Source: Drosophila pseudoobscura
Taxonomy: Eukaryota > Arthropoda > Insecta > Diptera > Drosophilidae
Length of the DNA: 64,000 nt
Direction: 5' to 3'
NCBI RefSeq assembly: GCF_009870125.1
Contig: NC_046681.1
Span: 7,639,001-7,703,000 of the forward strand
The position numbers and the translations under genes were made by a program. Below, piece after piece: positions 32,458-46,539 of the stretch. The notes beneath the pieces were generated by a model. It searched no databases, had not been told where the DNA came from, and worked only from the letters and a program-made list of their open reading frames with translations. Numbering within the stretch: the first letter of the stretch is position 1; each line of letters starts with the position of its first letter.

Positions 32458-34720
32458 AAAAAAAAATTATTCATTTTGGGCACTCAATAGTTGTATCTTT
32501 GTTTGAGTTTAAGTTGGATCTTCTTTCTATAGAACCCATTAATATACCTTTAGCTCTTATAGAGTATATATATATATATATACATATCTCTCTATATATG
32601 AACGCCCGAAATTGTATTTTCCTCGATGCAAATGACCGACAAGTTAATTCATAGAAAAATCCCGATGTATGGAAAGTATTTTTTAGTTTTATTTTTATTT
32701 TATACGAGGGTGTTTAATAAGCTTTGCGGTTCGATAACAGAGGGCTTGCCGACTACCTCAATTTTTTGTTGTTATGTTAGTACATCTTTTAAGTCTGAAG
32801 TTTTATTTCAATCTATTAATTCATTTTATTTTTTTTTAAATCATTTAGTATCGATGTCTCATAGAACTTTTTTACAATGTAAAAAATCAAGTATAGTGCA
32901 GTGATTGATTTATTTTTTTTTTAGTTTTAAAAGTATCTCTCTATTATAACAAATATTTTGTATTATATAAAAATAGAGTATCTGAAAATATATAAAATAA
33001 AAAATTTATAGAAAAGTCCTTAAGTCTTGGGATTTATATGCATTAGAGTTCCTAGCACTTGAAGCTTTATATTTTCTTTCCATTCAAGTCTCAAATTACT
33101 CCTAGAATTACTCCGAATTTAAGAAATATTGCCACGAATCATTTGCCACAAAAGCAGTCCATATATAGTGCCCCACCATTAATCATCGCTGAAGCTAATT
33201 TAAGGGACCTTTTTCACAGCAATTAAGACTTCATAAAAACTGGCAACCAACGATATACTGGACCCGGCACACCTGACACTTTGGCCCTGTTTCCAACGAG
33301 ACACTTGGGAGCATTTGTGGGCCATTTTGGATACGGAAGTGCTTGGCAATTTGTTCAAATATCATTGTCTTTTTTGTTTTTGCGGGGCAGTGCTATTAAA
33401 ATCAGAACGAGAGTGTTCAAAAGAATAAATCACATTTTATTGCCTAAGCGACAATGGTCGCAAAAATCAAAACAAAGTTTGGTTTTCATATAGAATGAAT
33501 AAATTCAAGGCTACAAGTGACACTCGCACGAGTGTGGCGTGATTTATGCGAGAGACAGAGACGGACATCTCCCGAGTGGGACAGCGCTGCGTATGAGTTA
33601 TTTTAATTACAATAATGGCCTGTCAATTACGAGGCACCAGCGAGTGACACGGTGTCACATTCCGGTCGCAGCGACATCCTTCTTTCATGCTCTAATTAAT
33701 TGCGAACCGAAAATGACATTTATTTTTGGTTAGATTAAATAACACGTTGAATAAAAACCAAAACGAATTCCAAGTTAACACAATTAATTAAGAGTCATTT
33801 GCCATTGTTGGCCGCTGTAACACATTTACAATATATTAATTACACGATGCATAAACTAATTAAAGCAATCCACGGGCAACACTCTGAGAAAATCGGTCCT
33901 TAAATGGGTTCCACAAACCATCGAATATTCCACAATTGCGTATAATATTCCTTTTTGCAGTAAAATTATATTTATAAATAAAAAGAGTGGGTTTTTCCGT
34001 GTGTATCTGGGCTTGCGGTGGAGGCGTGACGGTGCTACCAGGCTGAAAGTTTTTAAGCCCTATTTGTTAACTTTAATGCTCGCAGATACTGAAAGGCAAC
34101 ACCAGAGCCTTGTAGATACGATATACGATATATGTATAGGGTGGTTGCGGGGGGTTTGTGGGTGTGGCGTGTGGGCTGTTGTCTGTTGAAGAGCGCTTGG
34201 CCTGGCCGCAAAAGGCGAAGGAGGCATAATTGCCAGCTGGCCTGTGGAATGGGGCGTAGATTAGAGAGTGTCTGTGTGTGTGTGTGTGTGTCTGTGTGTG
34301 TGGCGGGGGCGGACCGAGTGCGTGGGGCACCTTGCCATAAGAAGTGCAAAAAGGTACACGGGACTGGGAAAGATTTGTCTGGCATGCGATATTCAATTAG
34401 ACAGGCCGCAGGGCGATTATCCTAATGGCTACATTTATGGCGTAAAGGGAGGGGTCTTTGGTGTGGTTTTTAACTTTAATGGAAAAGCGGTAAAAGTTAC
34501 ATTTAAATGTAAAAAGGTAGATGTGAAAGTTCGCGGTTTCCTCCAACTGTCATGAGATGTTCTTAAACATATAATTCAATCGTTTTAAAAAAAGGATACG
34601 TCCCGTATCGAATCAAATTATTGTGAAAATAATCTCATTTTATTCCTTGAATCAATTTGTTTTGGAATATAGTACAAAAAGTTGGGTATTACCCCGTATG
34701 GATTACCCTCCATTACCCGG
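32458..34720. other. Gene-less stretch with a possible mariner-like end
   Basis: Contains the ACGAGGGTGTTTAATAAG stretch at about 32703-32720 (see separate entry), a TA repeat at 32566-32582, and a TG repeat at 34268-34302. No supported gene. Confidence 0.4.
32700..32760 (+). mobile_element. Possible mariner-like inverted-repeat remnant
   Basis: TATACGAGGGTGTTTAATAA followed by GCTTTGCGG resembles terminal inverted repeats of mariner-type elements (ACGAGGGT..TTCAATAAGT). No transposase or second end was found, so this is a suggestion from memory of the family. Confidence 0.3.
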
Positions 34721-34721
34721 A

Positions 34722-34908
34722 TATGGATTCCATTATAGTATCTGTGTGTTTATCCTTGAACTCTCCTTTAACTTCTTTCATTTATCCCTCTCTCTCTCTC
34801 CGATTCTACCCATTTCTCTATGGATTCTATGGTAGTACTTGTATATTTATCCTTGAACTCTCCTTTAACTTCTTTCATTTACCCCTCTCTCTCTTCGATT
34901 CTACTTCT
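34722..34908 (+). repeat. Tandem duplication with 96-bp period
   Basis: The stretch TTTATCCTTGAACTCTCCTT and its continuation AACTTCTTTCATTTA occurs at 34749 and 34845, each followed by a CT-rich run and CGATTCTAC. Similarity extends upstream to a TGGATTC word. Confidence 0.9.
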
Positions 34909-37020
34909 TTTGAGGTCTTGCATCTAATCGTTTTAAAATGAAAATCACGTCTCCTGTGCCCCAATCAAGGTGACGATGTCAACTTTATTAGGCATAAGCC
35001 ACATGAGCCCCTTTGCCAATGCCAATGCCAATGCCACACCCCGTCCTCCTGCCGCACACCTTGCAATTTTTCTTCAATCAATCTGACAGCTGCTTAAAGT
35101 TTTCCCAGCTTTTCCCAGCCCCCCATTCCGAGTACACATGGGCATACCCTTTAGGCGGGTACATTTTGGCCTTGCAAGTGGGAGAGGAAGCTTTTTTGAG
35201 CCTAGAAGTATGGGCATTCATTCGAAATCAGAGCCTACCAGCGGTCGGTAGAGCCATGACTATCTGTCTGTCGGTCTGTCTATGAAAATGAGTCTTCTAA
35301 TCGGAAAAAGCTAATCAAAAAGACATAGAACTCCTTCCTTCCAAGATAAACAGAGTCACTTATTTGTTGGGCTTTCTGATTGAAGCTATGAGAGCCCCAA
35401 AATGAACGATTTAAGGTCGTAACCACTAAGAATTTTCTACTAGTTTCACTATTTTTTGGTACTATTATCAAGGAAACAAATCAGGTAATTTTACAGACAA
35501 TATATAGGATCTTAGACACATATGTACGCACCTCTGAGAGCTCGATTATCTTCCTGGGATGTTCTCGCATGGGATCTATGCAGGGAAGGACCTGTAGTAC
35601 TAAAGATCTTAATAGCCTCTGAAATGATAAGACAAAAACACAAATATTTGCATTAAGAGTGTATATATTTCTAAAGAAAATCCATAGTTTTCAGGACCAA
35701 GCGAATTAAAATCCTAATCGGAAACCGATTTGTATACTTGAGTTACCTAAAATTTTATTGTAAATCGAATCATCCTATGGGTGGGTGGGAGTATCTTCTT
35801 TTGCTTAAGAAATGAAGTATATTTTAATATAGGGCAATGCATCTCCAAGGGTATCTAAGGAATCGACTGCAAAGGCCACCCATAGCCTCCCATTCTGTAT
35901 CCGGTTTATTTAATATTTGCTCTGCTTTGAAGTCTCTGCCCCACCAGTGGGGGGGTGTGCTTAAGAGTGCGTGTGCTTTGGGGTTGTTTATTTTTACTGT
36001 CAGTTGTCAATTATTTTTATTGGCAGGTATTATTTTGTGTACACATTTGTATGCAAATTGTCAAGCACACGCGAGGAGAGACACAGAGAAGAGAGAGCTT
36101 TTGGCATTTATAAATTTGCGGCATTAAAGTTATGTGTGTGCATGTGTGTGTGTGTGTGTGTGCGTGTGTGTGGTTGTGGGGCTTCCGTGTGGGTTTTATC
36201 CGTGTATTTGTGTGCCTTGTGGGCGCGTCTAAACTTGCATGTCATTGCCGCTTAATTTGTTTGCTCGGTTTTGCTGTTTGCTGTTTTTGCGTTGGCGGCA
36301 CACAGATTTTGTGGTTGCATGCACAGTGGTGGGCGGGGAGGGGCGGGGGCGTTCGCCTCAGCGGGTGGGCGGGTCAGATTTGAAAACTTTTTGTCGCCCT
36401 CATAGGAGCACATGGCAGCCTTTTGCTGTCCATCTCTTGCCAGTCAATGGCGACTTCATTAATGCCGAGGCTCATTCATCCCTTGAGTGGCAGCTGCAGG
36501 CTTTCGGTTGATTCCAACTCTCGACTGGGGGGGCCCACAATGCGCCCTGCATATCCCCAATCAGTGGGCGAGGAAAGAGGGACTACCCCCAGCCGGCATC
36601 GATGCCTCGATTGCCGGCGGCAAACAATTTGCAATGCAACAGGAAACAATTGAATTTGCATAAAACACATGACCAACGTCAGTTCGGCACTCACTCACTC
36701 ACTCGATGGGGCCCGGCAGCCGGCAGCCGGCTCCATGGACTCCTTTTGCCTGCCTCGAGGCGTGGAAGGATAGCAGGATTGTCGGCTCGGCTAGGATTTG
36801 CAATGCGATGCCTAATGGCTTCTTAATGATCCGCTCGATGCCCTCAAACTTGAAAAGGTCAGCGCTTGAGCCAGCCAGAGCAGCTGCTTCTAATGTTGAT
36901 TGCCCGCACAGTGGCACAATGGCAATGGTAATGAAATATAGCCAATTCAACAGCAACAAAATCGGTTTTTATTAAAAAGATGTAGACAAAATTATACCAT
37001 TTTTAAGCAGCAAATATTTA
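34909..37020. other. Gene-less stretch
   Basis: Includes (AATGCC)n at 35017-35036, a long TG repeat at 36133-36172 and mixed sequence. No supported gene. Confidence 0.4.
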
Positions 37021-39330
37021 ATTTTTTATAATAAATTAATATAAAAAAGGTTATTTAAAGAATAAAAATCAATTTTTTTGATAAAAAACACTTTCAAAAA
37101 ATACAAAAAAATATATAAGTATATGTACATATATAGGTTAAACATTTTTACTGTGCAGATATCCCGGATATCCCATTAAAGTGACAAAAGTTGACTTTTT
37201 TAGTTTATTTTATTATTTTATTTATATTTTTGTACTATTTTATTTTATTTTATTATTTTATTTTATTTTTTTATTCTTTTTTTTTTAACAGCATAAAATA
37301 TTTTTTTTGTATATAAATAAAGACGAATTACAAAATATGTCTCTAACGAAAACAAAATTTTTGTTTTAGCCTGTTTTTGTTTCTGGAAGAATACTGGACA
37401 TTTTTAAGTTCCGCATTTCAAAAATTTTGCTTATTTCCTGCTAGATTGGCCACTGTGAGTGGCTGCCACAAATACACCAAAAGACATCAGATTAATGGTT
37501 AAACAAACCTTTGGTAAAATATAATATTCAACACAAAATTATGCTTCATTTGATACCTGATTCCCAGGTGTCTTACGCCCCTTCGGAGAGAGCCTAATGG
37601 GAGTGAAATTGTACCTTTATTCTGGCTCTGAGATCCAAGTGTGCGCTTGGCTCGAATCAGCCATGGATTCTGCAAAAGGAATATACATATACATTGATAT
37701 ATAAGTAGGTACTTCTCTCCCAGTGTATACTTATAAAGCCATTAATCAAACTTGATAAAGTTCCCAAATTCTCCAGCAATTTCCAGCCACTACCAACCCA
37801 CGGTGCGCGATTTGGGGGCCACTGGTATCGGTTTTTTTCGCCTTTCTTTATTCAATAATATTTTGCAGTCACGCACGACTCGCGTACTCCCCCCTTTACA
37901 CACCCCCCTGATGGCATTTTCATTATTTGTACATAAAAGCGATTTTACAGATTTACTTTCAACTTTTTTTGGCCGCCGGCTATTCAAATGCAAATTGCGA
38001 ATTCTCTGTCGTCGAATTAAATTACATCGAAAAGTCAAAGAGGAGCCCAGGCCATCAAAAAATTGCCTACAAATTGCAAATTTCCTACGGGCTACCCCTC
38101 TACGGTTTTTGGGGGGATCCAGTAACTGAATTACTGGTCAATGTCCAAGCTCTTGAAATGTGATTTGAAGATCGTTAGATATATTTGGAATTAAATAGAA
38201 TTAAATAGGAATTTTATTCAAGCTTCTGTTAAGTTGAAAATTACACTGCTCGTCAATTGGATAGATTTATACATTTTTATTTTTAAAGAATTAAAAAAAA
38301 AAGTTAATATGCAAACACCTTGGTTATTTTTTTAATTTGTAATTAATTTTTCATCAACAAAACTGCAGGTCTTGCCACAAGACTATCAAATGCGAAGAGC
38401 GTATATTTCAGAGACCACCAAAAATGCAATTTCTTGAAATTTCGAACGCACTTTTATTTTTTTCGAAGAAGATTCCAACTTTTATAAGAAAAATATTTTC
38501 GACAATAGTGAATAAAATAGATTATTGAGAAAAAAGTGTTGCCTCTAACCCTTGACGCGTAGGAAGGAGAAGTGTTCGTATCCCAAATATTCCCATTTCT
38601 CCCAGTGTAGGCATCAGCGTTTTTATTCCCATATGAGCAGCGCGTGGAAAGAAATCGCAATCTGATTGGAGCTCGCGGCTGGAAGACTTCCCCAAGAGAC
38701 CTGAGCGGCTAATTAGCATTTTCGACCGTGTCCGTGGGCGTGTCCGTGGGCGTGGGCGTGGGCCGTAGTCCCTGTGTGGCGTGTGCCTTGCGTTATGATT
38801 TATGCGAGTTCGCTTTTAATGAAATATGTTTCCTGCCGGAGAGAGAGAGAGAGAGAGAGTGCGAGTGGGAGTGTGTGATAAGAAAATATGCTTAGCGTTT
38901 TGTCGGAGCTAAATGGCGTCCTTTGGCACAAAAGTTAATGTTCTGTGACGACTCTGAAAGGGGTTTTTGGGGCTCTCGCTTTCTGTGTGCGGCCCATTTA
39001 ACACTATAAAATTATTATCGTGCATATTTGAAGGCCTCCCAAAAGGAAATAAGAAAGTAAGAAATTCCTTGCGCCCAAAAAAAGGTCGAAAAATGGGGGA
39101 GGGAAAAAAACATTAGCATAAACTTGGGCCAGGGGTAAAGGCGGGTCCGCCTGCCCTGCTTATCAAGTTGTCGCCGCAATAAAAACGTTTTGTAATTATC
39201 AGGGAGTATAAAAAATGAATATAAATAAAAGTCGGGTCTCAATGTGCGAGCATTTCGATAAGCGGAAGGAAGTTGCTGTGCGCGGCCCACACACGCATAC
39301 ACTCCGCGGCAGGTGAATAGGGCAACAAAT
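37021..39330. other. Gene-less, partly AT-rich stretch
   Basis: 37021-37330 is AT-rich low complexity; a GA repeat is at 38839-38860. A Tc1-terminus-like word (TACACTGCTCGTCAATTGGA) is at about 38244-38263. No supported gene. Confidence 0.4.
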
Positions 39331-39339
39331 GGGGAAGAA

Positions 39340-39780
39340 TTTAGTTAATAATAATAAATAATAATAATAGTAAATAATAATAATAAATAAGAAAAATAAT
39401 ACATAATAATGCTAAATAATAATAATCATAAATTCATATCAACACTAGAAGACTTACTATAAGAAAATGCATTTAGAAAAAATTTAAATAATAAAAATAA
39501 TAATAATAAATAATAATTATAGATAATATAAATAATAAATAATATTAATAATAAATAATATTATCAATAAATAAATTATATATTAAATTAATAAATATTA
39601 ATCATAAATTCACATCCACACTAGAAGACTTCCTTATACACTGCCGATCAATAGAATAGACTCAATGGATTTTCTATAAGAAAATGCATTTTAAAAAATT
39701 GTAAATAATGATAATAATAAAAATAATATCAATAAGCAATAATAATAATTAATAATAATAAATAATAATAATAATAATTT
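39340..39780. repeat. (AAT)n-rich low-complexity block
   Basis: Mostly AAT/ATA words, interrupted by two copies of a short dispersed unit (39440-39486 and 39613-39698). Confidence 0.8.
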
Positions 39781-40378
39781 AGAGACATAATGATGATAAT
39801 GATATGGGCATTTCTGTGCAAATATAGACATATTTTTATATATATTTTTGAGCTAAAATTGATTGAAACTTTGCTAATTTAACCAATTGGCATATAAATT
39901 TATAAACTTTGTTCTAAAAACCTATTAAAATAGGAAAAACTTGGCTTTTTTGTTAGTTTTTGGTATTTTTATAGTTATTAGAAGATTGTGAAATATTTTG
40001 GTAGATCTGTAGATAATTTATTATTGAGTTTTACAAGAGTATGCGCAGCGATTGGGATATAAAAAATATAGTCTGTAGTAATTCATTTTTCATATATTTC
40101 CCTCACTCCAACTGTCTGTCCTTCCCATAAGACTTCCATCGTGTCTCACCAATCCTCCCCTTAGTTATAACGCCAAGTGGGACAACCATGCCACTATAGT
40201 CCTTTATTAACTTCACTATTGATTCTGTGGTAGGATAACACCTATGTATCTGACTCTTACGGCATCCCAAGTGTTTATTAATAATCCATAAATGCCCGGC
40301 CACACTAGAAGAATTCCATATATACTGCCGATCATTAAAACATTTTCTATAGAAAATTTCATTTAAAACCAAAATTTA
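39435..40378 (+). repeat. Three dispersed copies of an ACACTAGAAGA...TTTTCTATA unit
   Basis: Copies at about 39441-39486, 39613-39698 and 40301-40378 share ACACTAGAAGACTT, an ACTGCCGATCA word in copies two and three, and TTTTCTATAAGAAAATGCAT. The first copy lacks the middle. These look like decayed pieces of one short mobile element. Confidence 0.6.
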
Positions 40379-43300
40379 TACGGCCACTGAAAAAGATGTA
40401 GATCGATGTTGGATCATTCCGAATGGCGCTTCGAGACGAAAAAGTCTTGCTGGAAGCATAAAGAGCTAATAAAATAAATAATAACCTTGATTCACACCCA
40501 AATATATATGTTTTAGAGGGTCGAAGCTTCATCCTCCTGTTGCACACCCTCACTGGCCTGGTACTGTGTAGGCACCTATCGGAGCGGAAGGACGGAACAA
40601 TGATGTCGTAGCCACGTATCCCGTAGTGTAAATATAAGAGCATGTATGTCTGTAATATAGTTATCCAAACTGCCGTTACGAGCCTGTCAGGGCATAGTAT
40701 ATGTTGTATCTGTGTGTGTGTGTGTGTGTGTGTGTGTCAACACGCAAGTTTCTCTTCGTGCTCGCCAAGAAACTCTTTCGATAAGTTCGAACGACAAAAT
40801 TGTGGGGGGATTTCAGCGAAAGGGTACGACAAGCGGAAGCCCAGCAAAGAGAGAACTTTTCAAAATTGTCTGAAATGGAAAAGTTGTCAAGGGTTGATGG
40901 CCTCACTCACACTCATGATGGCGCACACATACTCACACACACACGCCTACAATTGCCAGGAGGTGTTCGATTTTCTTGTTAGCGGCAGGTTTTTCAAATT
41001 GCCAAGCGACAATATCCATCCGTACAAAAAGGAGTGCCATGGAGTGCCGTGGAGTGCCGTGGAGTGGCGCAGGAAGTGCTTGTAAGGAGAAAGGCGGGGC
41101 AGAACGAGTCCTGTCTGACACCTCAGGCCTCTAAACGAACCAATTGAGTGCAATTTCGGAATATTATTACGTATACGTAATGTGTGGCTGGCGGCTGGTG
41201 GATGGGAAAAGAGTTGACAACTTTATGGTCGCTTGAATTTCCTAATGAGTTTTCTGGCTGAAGCCCTGCCTGGCTCTGAGATGTCTTCAAAATTATGGCT
41301 GGAAATTTCGCATTAATTGGGTAAATGTAGATAAATGAAACATAGCTACCTTCCTGGTAAATAAAGTGGGTTTATTTTGAAGAGAAGACCTGAACAGATG
41401 TGGCTGCTTTCGAGTTTTATCGCTGCAAGAAGACCTTTTAAAATTCCGAGCACTCTCCCCATTCTGTAAATATTTTTACTGGAAAACATATCCCCCGCTA
41501 AATTAATGTCCTACTTAATTATGTGACTAGATGTTCCCTTGAATTTAGTGAAAGTTTAGTACAAATATGGTGTTTTTTTTTTGGGTGTAAAGCAACATTC
41601 TGCCCCTGCTTATCCCTGCAAGGGCATAACAAAATGTCAGTCTCGGTTTTGGGTTTTGGGTTCTGCTGTTTGCCATTTCCTTGCCACTTCTCAGTTGTGG
41701 CATTCTTTGCGGCGCCAGCAGAGAAATGCTCTGCGGTCTGGAGGCGGGGTCGCCATCGCCATCGCCGTGGCAGCCGTTGTCTCTGTGGCCATCGCTGGCG
41801 TTGACATAGCTGACGTGCCCCGAGTCCTAGCTCCGAGCAATGAGAAAGCAAACAATCGGGCAGGCGCCCCGCCCCGCCCCGCCTGTCTGCCAGTGTTTAC
41901 ATGCGGATGCATTAATGCGGAGAAACCCCCCTTCAGGTTCTGATTTATAACGCAAAAAAAAAGGGCAAAGAGCATACAAATTGTTTAGATACTCGTATAA
42001 CTTGTTGAACATTCAGTCGGAGTCCCGTTCTGGGGGAATTTAAATAAAAACTTATTTAAATTAGACGGAAATAACAGTATAGATGTTTGTAGATATGAAT
42101 TAAGCTAAGTAGAAGAGAGAAGTGGAATTAGTGGAGTTATGGACAAAAAAAGAGAGCCACAAACGAAGTCCAGGAGTTTTTGGGAGTCACTCGGAGGCAG
42201 AAAATTCGAAAATTTCGTTGGGGATTGTGTAACTAAGGAAACTTGTGATTTTTCAACTTTGAATTCATTATATCCGTCATATAAACATAGCTCCACAGCC
42301 TTCTCCCTCTCTCTACCGCGATCGCTCTCAATTTTATCTTGCCCTTTTCAGCAGAGATGGGAATAACTTAGGAAGAAAAGAGAGGAACCACGACCGGTAG
42401 TCATGTTCTAATGTTAAATATCTTCCCCCCATTGTTGATGAGTCTCCTTTTCCCCAGTTCAATAATGAATATGAATGAATCTTGAGTCGTAAATTCGAAC
42501 AGATTTTATTTTCCCAACCTGTGCACTATATTTGGGAAACTAAAACCCAATTAAAGCCCAGACCATCGCCAATTGATTCGGAGGTGGATGTTTCACATAG
42601 GCATTCGACTGGCATTCATTTGAAAGATAATCTTGAGCAAGGATGCTGAGCCTTGAGGACGTTGGCCTCGTTGATCTACTGGCTACATATTTGACCCCAT
42701 GCCCTCTATATATACTCCCAGATTGGCCTCAGGTTTTTAATGCCTAATGAATGATACCTTGTCTCTAGATATTTGAATTTGTTTCGATTAATCTCGTGCT
42801 CTAATTAATAATTTCTTATAATATATGTACATTCCTGCATCCTTCCCAACACCCGATATTCTGCATTCCTTTTAAATTTCCTATCAATTTGAAACGAATC
42901 ATCAGTTTTCTAATGTTTCAATGGGCCACTGGGAATTGGGCAGTGAAATAGAGTAGACGGCTTTGGCTTGGAATATTAAAAATGATGATTTGTGTGGCAA
43001 AATGGGTCTGCGTTTATGACCCAGAACTGTTGGCCACACTCGAGCGGTAGTTTGCATAATAAATGTCCAAAGTACAGTGAAATAAATTACAAAAGGAGGG
43101 GCGAAATGGATAAGGTAAACGCAAATTACGTATACGATACGTGGAACCAAAAAGGGAGCCACCGAAACAGAGACCACTTCATGGACAATCCTGGATTTTG
43201 TTGTTAATGTTTCTCTGTTTCCCTGTTTGTCGTTTGTTGTCTGTGTGTTGACTTTGTTTCAAGCCAGAAACTCACTTGAAAAGTCATTAAAAAATATGAC

Positions 43301-43559
43301 AAATTATATGCAGAGCGCCAGGGAAAGAGGGGCAAGGGCTTTTCCAGTGGGTGCCGCCGACTGGCCATAAACTAAAGTTAGCAGCTTAACAAAACAATAA
43401 ATGAAGTTGGTAAATGCGATTGTTATGCCTCGAACAGCCAGAACAAGCGGCAAAAAATAGCAAAACTACAACAAAAAAACACCAGAAGAGAAGAGAAGAC
43501 AGCGGAGAAAACGAGCTAAAAGTTTCCCCAACTTGAAGGAAAAGTTGCGCGACAGAGAC

Positions 43560-43593
<34 letters not shown>

Positions 43594-44142
43594 CGACTGA
43601 GAGGTGGCTACCAATTTGCTCCTCAAATTGCTTTCACGCTTTTTGTATTTAAGTTTCAGTCTTCTTGCCCTTTTTCCCCATTTTCCTATTGACTTTTCAG
43701 TTTGGTGCAACAATTTGTGTTGCCTAGTTTTTTCGGTGGCAATTAGTGGACGCCAACAGGTGGTGCCTGCCGCAAATGCGAATGTGCCACTCATTGTTCA
43801 TTCATTCCAGGCGCCAGAGTCAACGGCAGAATTTGTGTGGGCACCTTTGAGGGGCAAGGGGGCGGGCAGGGGGGCGGTGATGCGGTGATTGTGATTTGCC
43901 TGATGATTACGGGCCATCAACGTTCAGCTATGGCTTCCATATGGCACATGGCTCATAAAAATGCATAGATGCTCGGGGGAGCTCCCCCCGCATGACTGCA
44001 CAAGCTTGGAATTAATTTGAGGAGATTCTTGTGGGCGGCAAACGGATTGGATGTCTTCACCAGAAGGTCCTTTCTGCACGGAGGAAACTGAAGATACGAA
44101 GGAGCTGTGGCTTGCACCTAGATCTGCCAGGATTGTGCTGAC
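40379..44142. other. Gene-less stretch
   Basis: Contains a TG repeat at 40712-40736, GGAGTGCCGT tandem words at 41032-41064, and a long GA repeat at 43568-43592. No supported gene. 40379-40455 is similar to 60315-60395. Confidence 0.4.
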
Positions 44143-44905
44143 TTGGAACAAAGTTTTGTTCATGCATTAAAATTTATATATTTTATCCCTTTAAAATTGT
44201 AGTATTTACAATTTGAAACGAAATTTGTAGGAATTTGTATGTTTTTTTTTTTAGGTTTTTTTATTTGTAATTTATTATGTAATTTGTATTTGATTATAAA
44301 ATATTATCACATTTACAAGGAAAAATTACGATCATTTAAAAAAATTAATAAAGAAATAAAAAATAAATTAACAAAAAATTATTAATAAAAAAAAGTGTGT
44401 CTTCACCTATAAAACAGTTACAGGAAAATTACGATCATTAAAAAAAGATTTAAAACAATTTTTAAAAATTAATACAAAAATAATAAAAAAATATAAATAA
44501 TAAAAAAGATAATAAAAAACAATGCCTGTCATTGGAATTGGAAACAATTTTGTTCATGCATTCATGCATATATTTTGTACATTTAAAATTGTAGTATTTA
44601 AAATTTGGAACAAAGTTTTTAAGAATTTGTATGAATTTTATGTATGGATTTATTTTTAAATTATTATGCAATTTTTATTCAATTATAAAATATTATCACA
44701 GATACAATTATGTTCTTTGATGTTAAAAAAAAAGATTAAAAAATTTTTTTTTATTTTTATTCAATTATAAAATATTATCACAGATATAATAATTTTCTTT
44801 GCTGTTACTGTAGGAAAAACAATAATTAAAAAAAAAAAAAAAATTTGAAAAAAATAAATAAAAAAAAAATTTTAAAAAAAGTTATTAATAAAAAAAATGC
44901 GTGTC
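44143..44905 (+). repeat. A/T-rich duplication with ~390-bp period
   Basis: TGTTCATGCATT, TTTAAAATTGTAGTATTTA, AATTTG.AAC.AA, GAATTTGTATG and ATTATAAAATATTATCACA recur in the same order at 44157-44312 and 44551-44702, with a third partial copy near 44758-44790. The spacers are poly-A rich. Confidence 0.75.
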
Positions 44906-46480
44906 ATCAAGGCCGAAGAATTTTGAGGGCGATATTATTTGGATCCATTATCTGTGCAGGTTTCTAGGGTAGAGGACCTCTCAGATCATCCTGGGTGTAT
45001 TCCGGCCAGCTTACGCCGGTATCTGGAAATATGACAAGTCTCAAGAATGAAGTTATAATCTTTTTTATCAGATGAACCATTTATCAGAGCTATCAGTAGG
45101 GCTATTCAGATTAGTTATCATTTTCTACACCCAAATAATGTCCTATGATAAGCCCATTTCGACTCCCAAGTAACGTTCTACTACTATCCCAAAATTACTT
45201 ATATTTTCCAGAATTGTGCATACTTTTTCATAGCCCACCAATAACGTTGGATCTCCATCGCCATTGCAGTCTGCTCTCCTCCGTCATATTTCTGATGATT
45301 GCTTGAGCAGTTTCCGTTGCAGCTTAGGACTCAATTTGGACCCCTTTTTTTCCATGCCAATAACATCGTAGATATCGTACACTTAGCCATAATATTCGCA
45401 CTCGTTTCACTGAACACACTCGCAGTTTCCAGAAAATCATCTGACTGCTCATTCCCCTCCACCGAGAGGAAGCCCTCTACAAATTGGCATACTCTTGGCT
45501 GGGGCTTACGACCAAGAAGGGGCATTGGGGGAGGGGGGGCATGGGGAAAGCCAAGACTAGTGTTGCCATTCCATGTGGCATTTTATTGGCCATTGCCAGG
45601 CAATTTATGCAATGTTTGCTTGCCGAGCACGAACGCCAGCTTTCAGATTTGGACTCCGATTCGATTCGATTCGAATCGATGGTCGGTGGACGATGGTCGG
45701 TGTTCAAGCAACTGCAGCTGCTGCTCAAATTGCGAAAAATTGGCCAAAATGCAAATGCTAAACGGTAATTAAAGTGCAGTCACAGTCACAGACACAGGAG
45801 CTGGGAGGCTCCAACTAAACGGATTTATTGCAGCGTAATAATTTCTCAATTAATTTTTAGGGGCTTCGAAGGCAAAGAACCGAAGCCGAAAACCGAACCC
45901 GGCCAATTTATTGATAGTAATTGGAAAATTATGCACAAAGGCGTACGGAAACCCCAGAAGGACGGAGAGGCCCGATGCAACCTGCTAAGGGGGGGGAGCC
46001 TTCGACTAGGGGCTGGGGGACTGGGGGGCTGGGGGACTGGGGCCCGGGCCCATTGGTAATGTGAGCCACACATGTGAATCGTCGCTACGGATACCCAGAG
46101 CAGCAGCTCATTTCTAGCCGGAAATTAACTAGAAATGTAGCCGAAAAGCAGCCGATAGAACCAGAGCGACTTTTGTGGTAAATCGGAAAATAGTTGCCCA
46201 GTGCCGCCATCGGAGAAGGCAGTCCAGAACCAACGAGGGAGGGGGAGGGGCAGTAGGAGGGGGAGTGGGAGATGGAGCAAAAGTGCCACCAGGGATATGC
46301 AAAGGGAAATTAAATTAAATTTCCGCTTAACCTATTTCTCGTGACTGGCGGCCACTCGGGATTCCATTTATATTTTGTGTTAACCAGCAAGAACATAGAG
46401 TGCCAGGGATTGATTTCATCCATCACTGATAGAGTTATCGGGCATGATAAGGGGGGCGGACTTCTAACGGAACAAGAAAC
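44906..46480. other. Gene-less stretch
   Basis: G-rich words at 45986-46045 and 46236-46275. No supported gene. Confidence 0.4.
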
Positions 46481-46539
46481 TAGATGCATATGTATATATA
46501 CATATACGAGTATATGTGGGATCCCAATATTCTGAGCTG

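Noticed and set aside
39883..39890. CCAATTGG, an Insv/ELBA-type palindrome (also at 54895-54902)
   Set aside because: Two copies of an 8-mer in 64 kb is close to chance, and both lie far from any gene.
45299..45772. 157-codon plus-strand frame
   Set aside because: Begins at a non-ATG codon, crosses a G-rich run and shows no family resemblance.
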